From assembly GCA_009885795.1 (NCBI GenBank), contig VFKA01000021.1, positions 1 through 60,248 of the forward strand: 60,248 bases of DNA, in the 5' to 3' direction. The translations under genes were made by a program, and so were the position numbers. Within the stretch, counting starts at the first letter, position 1, and every line of letters begins with the position of its first letter. The notes below the pieces were generated by a model that was not told the origin of the DNA, ran no database searches, and saw nothing but the letters and a program-made list of their open reading frames with translations. The stretch comes from Rhodospirillales bacterium. Its GTDB lineage: Bacteria > Pseudomonadota > Alphaproteobacteria > Dongiales > Dongiaceae. Below, one piece after another: positions 53,174-60,248 of the stretch.

Positions 53174-53350
53174 ATGCCCGCACTATCCAAGCAGCGACAG
53201 GCTGGCGAGATCGAGAAAATCAAGAAACTCCTGCTTGAAGAGTTTGGAGGGGGACAAGAAATTGGCCCGATGTTCGAGGTTATGGCGGAGAGGGTCGCTC
53301 GGAGTATTGTTGAATTAATTCACGGCGAAAATTGTGAATCTGAATCGTGA
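53174..53350 (+). CDS. Small hypothetical protein (58 aa)
   Basis: ATG 53174 opens a 58-residue frame, MPALSKQRQAGEIEKIKKLL onward, rich in charged helix residues (EEFGGGQ, then FEVMAERVARSIVELIH), ending at 53350. The composition is that of a real helical protein, and the frame follows the repeat end with its TTGACG promoter-like hexamer. No good Shine-Dalgarno is seen. Its last 70 bp overlap the convergent gene at 53280. Function unknown. Confidence 0.4.
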   Translation: MPALSKQRQAGEIEKIKKLLLEEFGGGQEIGPMFEVMAERVARSIVELIHGENCESES

Positions 53351-53876
53351 GAGCGGTAATGCGCTGCGCGATCGCAGCAAGATCAGTTTCCTTGTACAAG
53401 GCGTAGTTGGGCAGTCGGTCAATCCACTTTGGTCTTTCGCCCTCTTTTGTGGTGTCCGCCAAAAAGACGGCAGTTAGGTGAATGTGGGCGGCTGTTTCTG
53501 AAAGCAGAAGGGCGTCGGGTTGGGTATCGGTGATGGACCATATGCCATGGATGATACGGTCTCGCTCAGCCATGCGTTTCCGCATATCAGCGTCAAGCTG
53601 TTCCAGTTTTGTAAAATGGTCGCGAGACAGCAGGGCTTTGCCGGCTGACAGCAAAACAGCTCGCTTAGGCCCGGACGAGGCAAGCGATTGATGAATTGTG
53701 ATACCAATCTCAGCGTGGACCCCAAGCACGATGGCGAGTAGCCTGCCTAACTCCACTTCGGCTAGCGCCCAAGTCGCAGCAATGCAGGCGATATGCACCG
53801 CTAGTTGTGGTCGCTCTAGAATGACACGCGGTCCTGTTTTGATTAATTTGCCCGAAACGTCATAGGGCTGTGGCAT
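53280..53876 (-). CDS. Hypothetical protein (198 aa), accessory
   Basis: From ATG 53876, which follows a GAGGAG Shine-Dalgarno. The protein starts MPQPYDVSGKLIKTGP and is mostly helical (IACIAATWALAEVELGRLLAIV, broken up by charged residues; KLEQLDADMRKRMAERDRIIHGIW). The RDxxxHG-like MAERDRIIHGIW motif recalls helical HEPN-type or similar domains, but I cannot assign a family. Its start overlaps the divergent start of the small basic gene at 53875 by two bases. Confidence 0.68.
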   Translation of the reverse strand: MPQPYDVSGKLIKTGPRVILERPQLAVHIACIAATWALAEVELGRLLAIVLGVHAEIGITIHQSLASSGPKRAVLLSAGKALLSRDHFTKLEQLDADMRKRMAERDRIIHGIWSITDTQPDALLLSETAAHIHLTAVFLADTTKEGERPKWIDRLPNYALYKETDLAAIAQRITALTIQIHNFRRELIQQYSERPSPP

Positions 53877-54060
53877 GGCAAAGACTCCTCGCAAGGGTAG
53901 GCAAGCGGTGCCCGAGCTCGACCCGGCCAAGTGGCCTCAGTTCGAGGCGACGCTAAAGCGGGCGCTCAGCATGCCGCCGCAACATCGTGTGGTAAAGAAG
54001 CCGCCCGCAAAACGCACGAGTGGCAAGGGCCGTGCGCGCGTAGGAAAGGCCAAGCGCTAA
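53875..54060 (+). CDS. Small basic hypothetical protein (61 aa)
   Basis: Starts MAKTPRKGRQAVPELDPAKW and ends in a Lys/Arg-rich tail (GKGRARVGKAKR). The middle, FEATLKRALSMPP, resembles small proteins often found beside toxins or mobile genes, though no function is known. It begins two bases inside the divergent gene at 53876, so the two starts would compete. The Shine-Dalgarno is weak; it could be spurious. Confidence 0.4.
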   Translation: MAKTPRKGRQAVPELDPAKWPQFEATLKRALSMPPQHRVVKKPPAKRTSGKGRARVGKAKR

Positions 54061-54129
54061 CATCAGCCTTTCTTGCGAGACCGCAGAAAGCGCTTGATGT
54101 TGTCGCGGGGATACCGGAACGTCTGAACC

Positions 54130-54495
54130 ATGAACCGTTGGGCGTCATTGGGTGCTTTGGTAATGCTTCTATCTGGGTCTGCCTCGGCCCAAATGACAAC
54201 GTCATGCGGGTGGGAGCTTGGCAAGTGGGTATGCCGTGAGGAAATTCCCCATGAGCCATTGAATTTTATCACGAAAAACCCATTCACAGAGGAATACAAC
54301 CGCAACCTAGCCGCTGAGGAGGCCCAGAATTCGGCTGACGAGGCGACAAGGAACGAAAGGCTCGATGACTTGGTGCGTAGGGCGGTAGCTCAAGCCATCC
54401 TGGCCGGCGATTGCGACAGGGCGAAAACGATCGCTCTGAGTGACGGCAATCTCGACCTAGCCCAGCAAGCCATGTCTCTCTGCACACCGAAGTAA
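54130..54495 (+). CDS. Exported hypothetical protein (121 aa)
   Basis: Begins MNRWASLGALVMLLSGSASA, a clear Sec signal sequence cleaved near residue 20, followed by QMTTSCGWELGKWVCREE with two cysteines and a helical Ala/Glu/Arg-rich second half (NLAAEEAQNSADEATRNERL), ending with Cys. A small periplasmic protein of unknown function, in the accessory stretch. Confidence 0.65.
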   Translation: MNRWASLGALVMLLSGSASAQMTTSCGWELGKWVCREEIPHEPLNFITKNPFTEEYNRNLAAEEAQNSADEATRNERLDDLVRRAVAQAILAGDCDRAKTIALSDGNLDLAQQAMSLCTPK

Positions 54496-54623
54496 GCATC
54501 CGGCGTTTAACTCTCCTTCACCTCGCGGCCGGCAAGGCGCGCGTGCCATCGCGGTTCGTGCGCCGGTAGCCATTCATTCGGAGCTCCGCACGCCAGAGGA
54601 GAAAGACGTGACGCGAAATAGGC

Positions 54624-54884
54624 CTAATGCCGCGAGTCTGTCTGCGGCCGTGGAATGTGCGGAGCGTCGGCTATTCTCAGTAGACCCTCGGCTAATTCAC
54701 GAATTTGAGCGCGTGACAGTGCCAATTGGAGAGCGTGTGCGTCCTCATCCCGTTGCTGCCGACTCGATACGAACTCTAGACGCAGCAGGCACATGTTATC
54801 GGACATCGTTGCCGTCTGGTGCCCGACATACGGGTAAAAGCTGACGGCGCCATCGGCGTATTTATCCCATTTGAACTTGTCCAT
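54624..54884 (-). CDS. Hypothetical protein (86 aa)
   Basis: ATG 54884 has an excellent GGAGG Shine-Dalgarno 6 nt upstream. The product MDKFKWDKYADGAVSFYPYV... has aromatic-rich N-terminal beta-type composition, then helix RAQIRELAEGLLRIAD. It looks like a genuine small cytosolic protein of phage or plasmid flavour, but no family is recognised. It is immediately downstream (80 bp) of the IS1595-type transposase gene on the same strand. Confidence 0.65.
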   Translation of the reverse strand: MDKFKWDKYADGAVSFYPYVGHQTATMSDNMCLLRLEFVSSRQQRDEDAHALQLALSRAQIRELAEGLLRIADAPHIPRPQTDSRH

Positions 54885-54963
54885 CGAAACCTCCGTGGCG
54901 GGCTGATCCTATCGGCGGGAAAGCAGCCGCTTCAAAACCTCGTCGCCAGAAATGACGCGCGGC

Positions 54964-55890
54964 CTATGTTTCGGGCGCTTGCCCGTGAGTCCGCCGGTAG
55001 GTGAGGCGCTTCCCTTCGATGCCCTTGATGGCCTTCGCGGCGCGCTCGGCATCGCTGACGCCTAGGCCGGCGCGCTCGTTGTAGCGGAAGTCGAATTCGC
55101 CAAGGTAGCGCTTCAAGTGCTTTTGGCTGACGTGGTGATAGGTGCCGAAGATGCCGCGCTTGAGGATCGAAAAATAATTCTCGGCCGTGTTGGTGTGCCA
55201 GAAATAGCCGCGCACGTATTCCTCGATGGAGTGGTTGACGGTGCCATGGCCGGCGAATTCCTCGCCGATCTTCGGATAGACCGCGCTTTCATCCGTCATG
55301 AGGTAGGACTTGCGCGAGACCTGGCTGACCAGGATCGGGCGTAGCGTCTTGGCATTGACCGAGGGGACATGCGAGGAACGGACGCGGCCCTCGCGCTCGA
55401 CCAGGGCGAACACGGCCTCCTTGGGCGCCACCTTGCGGCTCTTGCGGTTCTTGGCCTTGCCGCCGACAAACGACTCGTCGGCCTCGACCACCTTGTTATG
55501 ACCGCCAAGCGGGCCGGGGCTGCCTTCGCGCATGGCCTCGCGGATACGGTGCGCCATGAACCAGGCCGACTTGTAGGTGATCCCGAGCATGCGGTGAAGC
55601 TGGTGGGCGCTCATGCCCTTCTTGCTGGCGGTCATGAGGATGAAGGCCGCCGCCCACTTGTGCAGCGCGATATGGCTGCGCTCCATGAGGGTGCCGACCG
55701 TCACCGTGAACGTCTTGCGGCAGGCGAGGCAGACATAGAGGCCGGCGCGGTGCGACTTGCCTTCGACCGGGCTGGTGCGCTCGGCCTCGCCGCAATGCGG
55801 GCAGAACCTGCCATCGGCCCAACGTAGGCTTTCTAGGTACTCGCGGGCTTTGGCGTCATCGTGAAAGATCGGATCGGAGAAGGCGCGCAT
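54964..55890 (-). CDS. IS1595 family transposase
   Basis: A 308-residue DDE transposase with an N-terminal zinc ribbon (CPHCGE, CLACRK; about residues 30-60), a helix-turn-helix-like SAHQLHRMLGITYKSAWFM region, then the catalytic part EADESFVGGKAKNR (Asp/Glu), SYLMTDESAVYP and SIEEYVRGYFWHTNTAENYFS (HTNxxE pattern), and HHVSQKHLKRYLGEFDFRYN at the end. It appears intact. Element ends and target-site duplications could not be defined; a 17-bp-spaced promoter lies upstream (55930-55958). Confidence 0.93.
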   Translation of the reverse strand: MRAFSDPIFHDDAKAREYLESLRWADGRFCPHCGEAERTSPVEGKSHRAGLYVCLACRKTFTVTVGTLMERSHIALHKWAAAFILMTASKKGMSAHQLHRMLGITYKSAWFMAHRIREAMREGSPGPLGGHNKVVEADESFVGGKAKNRKSRKVAPKEAVFALVEREGRVRSSHVPSVNAKTLRPILVSQVSRKSYLMTDESAVYPKIGEEFAGHGTVNHSIEEYVRGYFWHTNTAENYFSILKRGIFGTYHHVSQKHLKRYLGEFDFRYNERAGLGVSDAERAAKAIKGIEGKRLTYRRTHGQAPET

Positions 55891-55929
55891 GGAACAGTTC
55901 CCTTACCCCGGCGGTATGCCGTTGATCCG

Positions 55930-55958
55930 AATATATGACCGCCCGGCGTTTTCGTCAA
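55930..55958 (-). promoter_or_regulatory. Promoter of the IS1595 transposase gene
   Basis: On the minus strand TTGACG (55953-55958), 17-nt spacer, TATATT (55930-55935), about 40 bp upstream of the transposase ATG. Near-consensus sigma-70 hexamers. Confidence 0.7.
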
Positions 55959-55984
55959 GTATATAATTGCCGGAATTAAGTATT

Positions 55985-56020
55985 GTGTCCCCGCAACCCA
56001 TCGTGTCCCCGCAACCCATC
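55985..56020. repeat. Tandem 18-bp direct repeat near the IS1595 left side
   Basis: GTGTCCCCGCAACCCATC occurs twice head to tail (55985-56002 and 56003-56020). Its complement GCGGGGACAC recurs at about 53096. It may mark the end of the insertion element, where one unit might be a duplicated end or target. Confidence 0.6.
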
Positions 56021-56037
56021 GAGCAATTACCCCAGCT

Positions 56038-56718
56038 TTACTCAGTGAGCGAGTTCGGCCCTGCGCAAAAGGGGATGGCCTCTGGAACCTTTATGTCGAG
56101 GAAGTCTTGCACTGGTGAAGAGGTAAACCACAGAACTCTATACTCAAGTTGGTGTGAGTAGCTGCTGTGTTTAAGAAAAAATGGATAGTGTTTCATCTGA
56201 TCGTTGATGAAACCATCCAGGCGTTCTCGGTTGGACTGAGTAGGGGCAGAAGGATCGGTGAACTGGGTCACGTCAATGTAACCAAGGTCGCGCTCAATAA
56301 TTTTATTGTCCTGATAGAGGCAGAACCCTTCGGCACCACCCATAAGGCCGGGTATGTGCCGTCCGACCTTCACGCCGAACTCCGTAGAATTATTGATCCG
56401 AATATAGGAGTCACAACCGAAGGCCGTCATAAGCTCGCGGTCGTAGCGTATCGTAGCGCACAGCACGTAAGCGTTGCAGCCATGGTCCGCTCTTGCAAAA
56501 AGGGTCTGCCCGGCGCCTTGCTGTGTACGGTGCACGAAGGAAGTTTTGCCCTCCGTGGTATCTAGGCGTTGTTCGTCGCGATGTTGCTTGAACCGGGAAA
56601 AAGAGCTCAGGCGGAGAGACCCGTCCGCCAAGAATTGCCCGACATACTCTGATGGTAGGAAGCGGAAAGTGGTGGGAGTACAGACGTGCCATGAAGGAGT
56701 CTTGGTAACGGTATTCAT
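56038..56718 (-). CDS. Hypothetical protein (226 aa), accessory
   Basis: From ATG 56718. The N-terminus has TPTTFRFLPSEYVGQFLADG and LRLSSFSRFKQHRDEQRLDT, which resembles DUF2971-like proteins found in variable and defence-related regions, with a conserved-looking ...H(R)DEQRLD; the rest includes CATIRYDRELMTAFGCDSYI and EYRVLWFTS. The assignment is tentative and function unknown. GC is lower than in housekeeping genes. Confidence 0.62.
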   Translation of the reverse strand: MNTVTKTPSWHVCTPTTFRFLPSEYVGQFLADGSLRLSSFSRFKQHRDEQRLDTTEGKTSFVHRTQQGAGQTLFARADHGCNAYVLCATIRYDRELMTAFGCDSYIRINNSTEFGVKVGRHIPGLMGGAEGFCLYQDNKIIERDLGYIDVTQFTDPSAPTQSNRERLDGFINDQMKHYPFFLKHSSYSHQLEYRVLWFTSSPVQDFLDIKVPEAIPFCAGPNSLTE

Positions 56719-56794
56719 AGGCCCTCGCGGTTACGGCAACTACGGTGACATGATTGTGGGGATTACGATTAAGGTAAAATTACGGTGAGAGATT

Positions 56795-56932
56795 GAGCTG
56801 ATCCTGGTTGGTTGGACAGGTTGATAAGGTGTATTCCGCCGGGTAAAAGAGGGATACGCGATGTCGACGAGACGCCGGTTTGGCGGAGAATTCAAGGCCC
56901 GCGTGGCGCTGGACGCGCTCACAAGCGCGTAA
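56795..56932 (+). pseudogene. IS3-family element remnant (OrfA start)
   Basis: ATG 56861 opens MSTRRRFGGEFKARVALDAL, the typical N-terminus of IS3-family OrfA, but the frame stops at 56932 after 23 codons. The upstream sequence from about 56795 (CTGGTTGGTTGGACAGG, GTATTCCGCCGGGTAAA) is characteristic of the left end of such elements. The rest of the element is missing. Confidence 0.75.
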
Positions 56933-56966
56933 ATCCTTCTTCCGCGCCGGATCGCCCGAAGTCTGG

Positions 56967-57470
56967 TCACACACGCCCGTGCATCGCCGCTCGCACTTCC
57001 GCCAGCGTCACCATGAGCGTCATCGGATCGAGCGGCGAGGGGTCGAAGCCGAGCGCCGTGTAGAAGGCGCTGGCCTGGTCCGAGAGCGCGTGGACGAGGA
57101 TGCCGCGCACGCCGATCGAATCGGCGGCGTTGAGGATTCGAGAGGCGGCGTCGCGGAAGAGCGCGCGCCCCAATCCCCGCCGCTGCCAGGCGCGATCGAC
57201 GGCGAGGCGTCCGAGGAGGACGGCCGGAATCGGGTCCGGCATGTTGCGGCGAAACCGGCCCGGCGCGGCGGCGATGGCGACGGCGCCGGAAGCAAGCGAA
57301 TAGTAGGCGACCGCTCTCTCGTCCTCAGCAACGACGAAGGTGCGGGACGCGCCGCTCGCCTGATTGGGCCTAGCACGGCGCTTCAACCATTCGTCGAGCG
57401 ATGGTACGCCCGAGTCGAAGCCGTCGAGAAGGTGATGGGGGCCAAGCGGTTCGGGTGCCGCGAGCGTCAC
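56967..57470 (-). CDS. GNAT acetyltransferase toxin (TacT/AtaT-like)
   Basis: A 167-residue GNAT protein from GTG 57470. It begins VTLAAPEPLGPHHLLDGFDSGV and has SLDEWLKRRARPNQASGASRTFV, YYSLASGAVAI, then the acetyl-CoA-binding region LLGRLAVDRAWQRRGLGRALF (Q/RxxGxG/A) and FYTALGF. This matches the type II toxin acetyltransferases that block tRNA aminoacyl groups. It overlaps the DUF1778 antitoxin stop by 4 bp (GTGA), the expected order antitoxin-toxin. Confidence 0.88.
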   Translation of the reverse strand: MTLAAPEPLGPHHLLDGFDSGVPSLDEWLKRRARPNQASGASRTFVVAEDERAVAYYSLASGAVAIAAAPGRFRRNMPDPIPAVLLGRLAVDRAWQRRGLGRALFRDAASRILNAADSIGVRGILVHALSDQASAFYTALGFDPSPLDPMTLMVTLAEVRAAMHGRV

Positions 57471-57754
57471 CGGCGCTCCCACGGCGCCGGCGCGCGCATG
57501 GTCCGCTTGAGGCGCGCATTGGGCCTGGGCCGAGCATCGAGCCGCTTCAGGAAATCGCCATAGGCCTTGGCATCGACGGCGAGCAGCGTGCGGTCGAGCA
57601 AGGCGTCCTCGGCCGCCCGGCGCGCGGCATCGAGGATGAAATCGGTGCGGTTCTGGCCGCGCGCGCGGGCGGCCCGGTCGATCAAGCCGCGCTCCTCGGG
57701 CCTGATGCGGATATTGAGCGATGTGCGCTTGGCGGGGCGCGATGGCTGGGGCAT
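57467..57754 (-). CDS. DUF1778 (TacA-type) antitoxin
   Basis: A 95-residue antitoxin. MPQPSRPAKRTSLNIRIRPE and RGLIDRAARARGQNRTDFIL form a ribbon-helix-helix DNA-binding part; DAARRAAEDALLDRTLLAVD and the tail bind the toxin. ATG 57754 preferred over 57784. It is the partner of the GNAT toxin and probably represses its own operon. Confidence 0.88.
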   Translation of the reverse strand: MPQPSRPAKRTSLNIRIRPEERGLIDRAARARGQNRTDFILDAARRAAEDALLDRTLLAVDAKAYGDFLKRLDARPRPNARLKRTMRAPAPWERR

Positions 57755-57906
57755 GGCGATCTCCTTCGCGCCGGAGCATGACACGGCGTAGCGACAATGT
57801 CATTACGGCTGTCGGATGGAAAAGGGAAGCGTCCCCTTTACCCGCTTTCCACCGAAATGCCCGGAGTTCGCTGACAATCGCCGCGACTTACGGTATCGAT
57901 TGCCGC

Positions 57907-58113
57907 ATGACCAAGACCCAGAAAATTACGGCGCATCTGCCAGCCGCACTCTTGCGCCGGGCGTGCGCGGCGACCGGCAAGGGCGTGACCGAGACGCTGC
58001 GGCTCGGTCTCGATTTGCTGGCCGCCGCCAGGGCGCAAGACGAACTGCGCGGCTTACGCGGCAAGCTGCGGCTCGGCATCGAAATCGAGACGCTGCGCCG
58101 GGACCGGCGTTGA
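57907..58113 (+). CDS. Antitoxin of a broken VapBC-type module
   Basis: A 68-residue protein from ATG 57907: MTKTQKITAHLPAALLRRAC, then GVTETLRLGLDLLAAARAQD. The first part fits a ribbon-helix-helix (VapB/MetJ-type) antitoxin. Its stop overlaps the TTG of a PIN-toxin fragment (TTGA), so the original module was a vapBC pair. With the toxin truncated the gene may be an orphan. Confidence 0.72.
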   Translation: MTKTQKITAHLPAALLRRACAATGKGVTETLRLGLDLLAAARAQDELRGLRGKLRLGIEIETLRRDRR

Positions 58114-58304
58114 TCGCCGTCGATACCGGCACGCTGCTCGCCTATCTCGCGCAAGGCTTGCGGGCACCCCTTGCCGACGCGGTGGAAAAGAGTCCGTCAC
58201 CTTATATCCTTCGAGACGGCCGCTGGCGCGGCCTCCTCAGGATGAGGCAACCTGGGTCCCCTTTATCCTTCGAGACGGCCGCTGGCGCGGCCTCCTCAGG
58301 GTGA
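58110..58304 (+). pseudogene. VapC-type PIN toxin truncated by dispersed repeats
   Basis: TTG 58110 starts LIAVDTGTLLAYLAQGLRA, with the first PIN acidic residue (VDTGTLLAYL), as in VapC toxins of about 130 residues. After about 32 codons the sequence runs into a dispersed repeat at 58206 (encoding spurious YILRDGRWRG) and stops at 58304. The rest of the toxin is absent, so the toxin is inactive. Confidence 0.75.
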
Positions 58305-58305
58305 G
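58206..58305. repeat. Dispersed palindromic repeat, two direct units (copy 4)
   Basis: Two head-to-tail units (58206-58247 and 58265-58305), each TCCTTCGAGACGGCCGCTGG through CCTCCTCAGG, spaced 59 bp. Unlike the other three loci, where units are inverted, these are direct. Confidence 0.85.
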
Positions 58306-58320
58306 GAAGTTTGTTGCCGA

Positions 58321-60084
58321 CTAACGCCTTCCGAACAGGCGTTCGATGTCGGCGAGTTTCAACTCGACGTAAGTCGGGCGGCCGTGGTTGCACTGGCCGG
58401 AATGGGGGGTCGCCTCCATCTGGCGCAGGAGCGCGTCCATCTCTCCTTGCGCGAGGCGGCGCCCGGCGCGCACGCTGCCGTGGCAGGCGAGCGTGCCGCA
58501 GACCTCTTCCAGGCGCTCTTTGAGCGATAGCGCGGCGCCGAGTTCGGCGATTTCGTCGGCAAGGTCGCGCACGAGGCCTTGCACGTCGGTGGCGCCGAGG
58601 AGCGCCGGCACTTCGCGCACGACGACCGAAGCCGGGCCGAAGGATTCGAGCACCAGGCCTAGTTCCTTGAGTTCGGTGCTACGTTCGACGAGGCGGCGCG
58701 CCGCGGCCTCGTCGAGCTCCACGACCTCGGGCAACAGCAGACCCTGGCGCTGGACCCCGCCATCTTCCAGCGCCTGCTTCATGCGTTCATAGACGAGGCG
58801 TTCGTGGGCCGCGTGCTGATCGACGATGACGAGGCCGTCGGCGGTCTGCGCGACGATGTAGGTCTCGTGCACCTGCGCCCGGGCGGCGCCCAGAGGATGG
58901 GCTTTGTTTCCTATCGACTCGGTGGCGGCCCCGGGCGGCGCGGAAGGGCTTTCGAATCCCGCCAACGGTTCGGCGAATCCACGCGGCAAAGATGGGCGAA
59001 GGGGAGTGTAAGACGGGGCGGCGCCGGGGCGGAAACTGCCCAAGGCAGCGGCCGAGACGGTGGTCGAGGCGCGGTGGCCGGCTTCGGCCAGCGCATGGCG
59101 GAGTGCCCCCACGATGAGGCCGCGCACCAGGCCGGAATCGCGAAAGCGCACCTCGGCCTTGGCCGGATGGACGTTCACGTCGACCTCGTCCGGCGGCACG
59201 TCGAGGAAGAGCGCCACGAGGGGATGTCGGTCGCGGGCGAGGAAATCCTGATAGGCGGCGCGCACCGCGCCTTGCAGCAGCCGGTCGCGCACCGGCCGGC
59301 CGTTGACGAAGAGATATTGCTGGGCGGCGTTGCCGCGATTGAGGGTGGGGAGGCCGATATGGCCGGTGAGGCGCACGCCCTCGCGCGTCGCCGAAACGGC
59401 AAGCGCGTTATCGGCGAAGTCGCGGCCCATGACCGAGGCGAGGCGCTCCAGCCGCGCGCCCGCCTCGTCGAGCAAATCGCGCGAGGCGGCGGGGCCGCGG
59501 AAGAGTACGCGCCCGTCCTCGGTCATGGTGAAGTCGATATCGGGATAGGCCATGGCGAGGCGCTTCACCGCGTCGGCCGCGTGGCTGGACTCCGTGCCGG
59601 GCTTGCGCATGAATTTGAGCCTAGCCGGTGTCGCATGGAAGAGGTCGTTGAGCTCGACCCGCGTGCCTTGCCCGAGCGCGGCCGGTTGCGGCGCGGATTT
59701 GACGCCGCCCACGACCGTGAGGCTCCAGGCGTGCGGGTCGTTCTGCCGGTGCGTCGCGATGGCGAGGCGCCCGACGGCGCCGATCGAGGCCAGGGCCTCG
59801 CCGCGAAACCCCAGCGTCGCGATGTTGACGAGATCGTCGTCGGGAAGCTTCGAGGTCGCGTGGCGCTCGACCGCGAGCACGAGTTCGTCGCGGCTCATGC
59901 CGGCGCCGTCGTCGCTAACAACGATGGCGCCGAGGCCGCCTTCGCGCAGGGTCACCTCGATGCGCCTGGCGCCGGCGTCGATGGCGTTTTCGACCAGCTC
60001 CTTGACGGCCGCCGCCGGGCGCTCGACCACCTCGCCGGCGGCGATGCGGTTGACGATCTCGGGCGGAAGCAGGCGAATCGGCAT
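58321..60084 (-). CDS. mutL: DNA mismatch repair protein MutL
   Basis: Mismatch repair matchmaker ATPase. ATG 60084 begins [20 protein letters not shown], the usual MutL start; the open frame reaches 60123. GHKL ATPase motifs: [13 protein letters not shown] (about 30-42), [23 protein letters not shown]. Then the transducer domain ([33 protein letters not shown], about 310) and the C-terminal dimerisation domain with [20 protein letters not shown] and [11 protein letters not shown]. 587 residues, normal. The C-terminal [12 protein letters not shown] motif suggests an endonuclease-type MutL is not excluded; the sequence ends near ACHGSVRAG. Confidence 0.95.
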   Translation of the reverse strand: MPIRLLPPEIVNRIAAGEVVERPAAAVKELVENAIDAGARRIEVTLREGGLGAIVVSDDGAGMSRDELVLAVERHATSKLPDDDLVNIATLGFRGEALASIGAVGRLAIATHRQNDPHAWSLTVVGGVKSAPQPAALGQGTRVELNDLFHATPARLKFMRKPGTESSHAADAVKRLAMAYPDIDFTMTEDGRVLFRGPAASRDLLDEAGARLERLASVMGRDFADNALAVSATREGVRLTGHIGLPTLNRGNAAQQYLFVNGRPVRDRLLQGAVRAAYQDFLARDRHPLVALFLDVPPDEVDVNVHPAKAEVRFRDSGLVRGLIVGALRHALAEAGHRASTTVSAAALGSFRPGAAPSYTPLRPSLPRGFAEPLAGFESPSAPPGAATESIGNKAHPLGAARAQVHETYIVAQTADGLVIVDQHAAHERLVYERMKQALEDGGVQRQGLLLPEVVELDEAAARRLVERSTELKELGLVLESFGPASVVVREVPALLGATDVQGLVRDLADEIAELGAALSLKERLEEVCGTLACHGSVRAGRRLAQGEMDALLRQMEATPHSGQCNHGRPTYVELKLADIERLFGRR

Positions 60085-60163
60085 GGGGCGAGGATGATAG
60101 CAGATCGCCCGGACGCCAGCCAAAGCCGGAATGCGTCGCGCGTCGTCCTTCGTCCCTCGACAG

Positions 60164-60248
60164 GCTCGGGACGAGGAGGCTCGGGACGAGGAGGCTCGGG
60201 ACGAGGAGGCTCGGGACGAGGAGACTCGGGACGAGGAGGCTCGGGACG
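60164..60248. repeat. 15-bp tandem repeat (minisatellite) at the window edge
   Basis: Unit GCTCGGGACGAGGAG, five full copies from 60164 with one A-for-G variant in the fifth (60224), and a partial sixth at the end. It continues beyond the window. The preceding GACAGGCTCGGGACGAGG resembles the dispersed repeat CTGTCGAAGGATGAGG family in style. Located in the intergenic region upstream of mutL. Confidence 0.85.

Noticed and set aside
55967-56161. 64-codon plus-strand frame containing IVSPQPIVSPQP
   Set aside because: The repeat of the peptide simply reflects the 18-bp DNA repeat; the frame overlaps the minus-strand gene at 56038 and has no start signal.

Overview
The window is a GC-rich (roughly two-thirds G+C by eye), gene-dense chromosomal segment of an alphaproteobacterium, probably Rhodospirillales-like. 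The clues are the aa3-type oxidase genes ctaC-ctaD, ubiA and ubiD, an alphaproteobacterial-type gshA, DUF4170, TAXI-TRAP transport, and dispersed palindromic repeats of alphaproteobacterial style. It describes an aerobic heterotroph. I saw no tRNA or rRNA gene and no CRISPR array.

Layout. 0-12 kb: housekeeping (ctaD 5' end, ctaC, tldD, a degenerate vapBC, gshA, rsmE, ubiA, a small methyltransferase, a MOSC protein, ubiD). 12.1-15.4 kb: a lower-GC restriction-modification module (5-methylcytosine methyltransferase plus HNH nuclease) that sits inside, and has destroyed, an older N-type DNA methyltransferase gene whose two ends survive on either side. 15.5-31.7 kb: tldE/pmbA, a polyamine-type binding protein, M23 peptidase, xseA, a ceramidase-like membrane protein, purD, a PuuB-like oxidase with an overlapping PaaK-like ligase, a TRAP transporter, tadA, a homocysteine methyltransferase-like gene and a PuuD-like hydrolase. 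31.9-35 kb: a large hybrid histidine kinase. 35-43.6 kb: two glutamine-synthetase-like ligases, a TetR regulator, an AllG-like DUF1116 protein, a metallophosphoesterase, an APC permease and a nucleotidyltransferase-like protein. 44.5-51.1 kb: one leftward run of eight closely spaced genes. 51.1-60 kb: rsmD, an accessory stretch with hypotheticals, an IS1595-type transposase, an IS3 remnant and toxin-antitoxin genes, then mutL and a minisatellite at the window edge.

The most notable system is the leftward run hypB-hypA-three ureohydrolases-small His-rich membrane protein-MetX-like hydrolase-FMN reductase. HypA/HypB-type nickel chaperones occur here without hydrogenase or urease genes, directly joined to three arginase/agmatinase-superfamily genes. 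One of the three has lost most metal ligands (H to R, D to G, D/D to N/N) and looks like a pseudoenzyme partner of its intact neighbour. This matches the logic of nickel-dependent guanidine hydrolase (GdmH with HypA/HypB-like helpers) and of heteromeric metformin hydrolases built from an active and an inactive paralogue. The substrate here is unknown.

Around it, nitrogen-scavenging functions recur: PotD-like binding protein, PuuB-like oxidase, PuuD-like hydrolase, two GlnA/PuuA/GmaS-like ligases, an APC permease and an AllG-like protein. Together they suggest uptake and catabolism of guanidino, amine or polyamine compounds through gamma-glutamyl intermediates; this is an inference from gene content. 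Two orphan copies of an rRNA-operon-like promoter and boxA leader lie at the edges of the two accessory regions.
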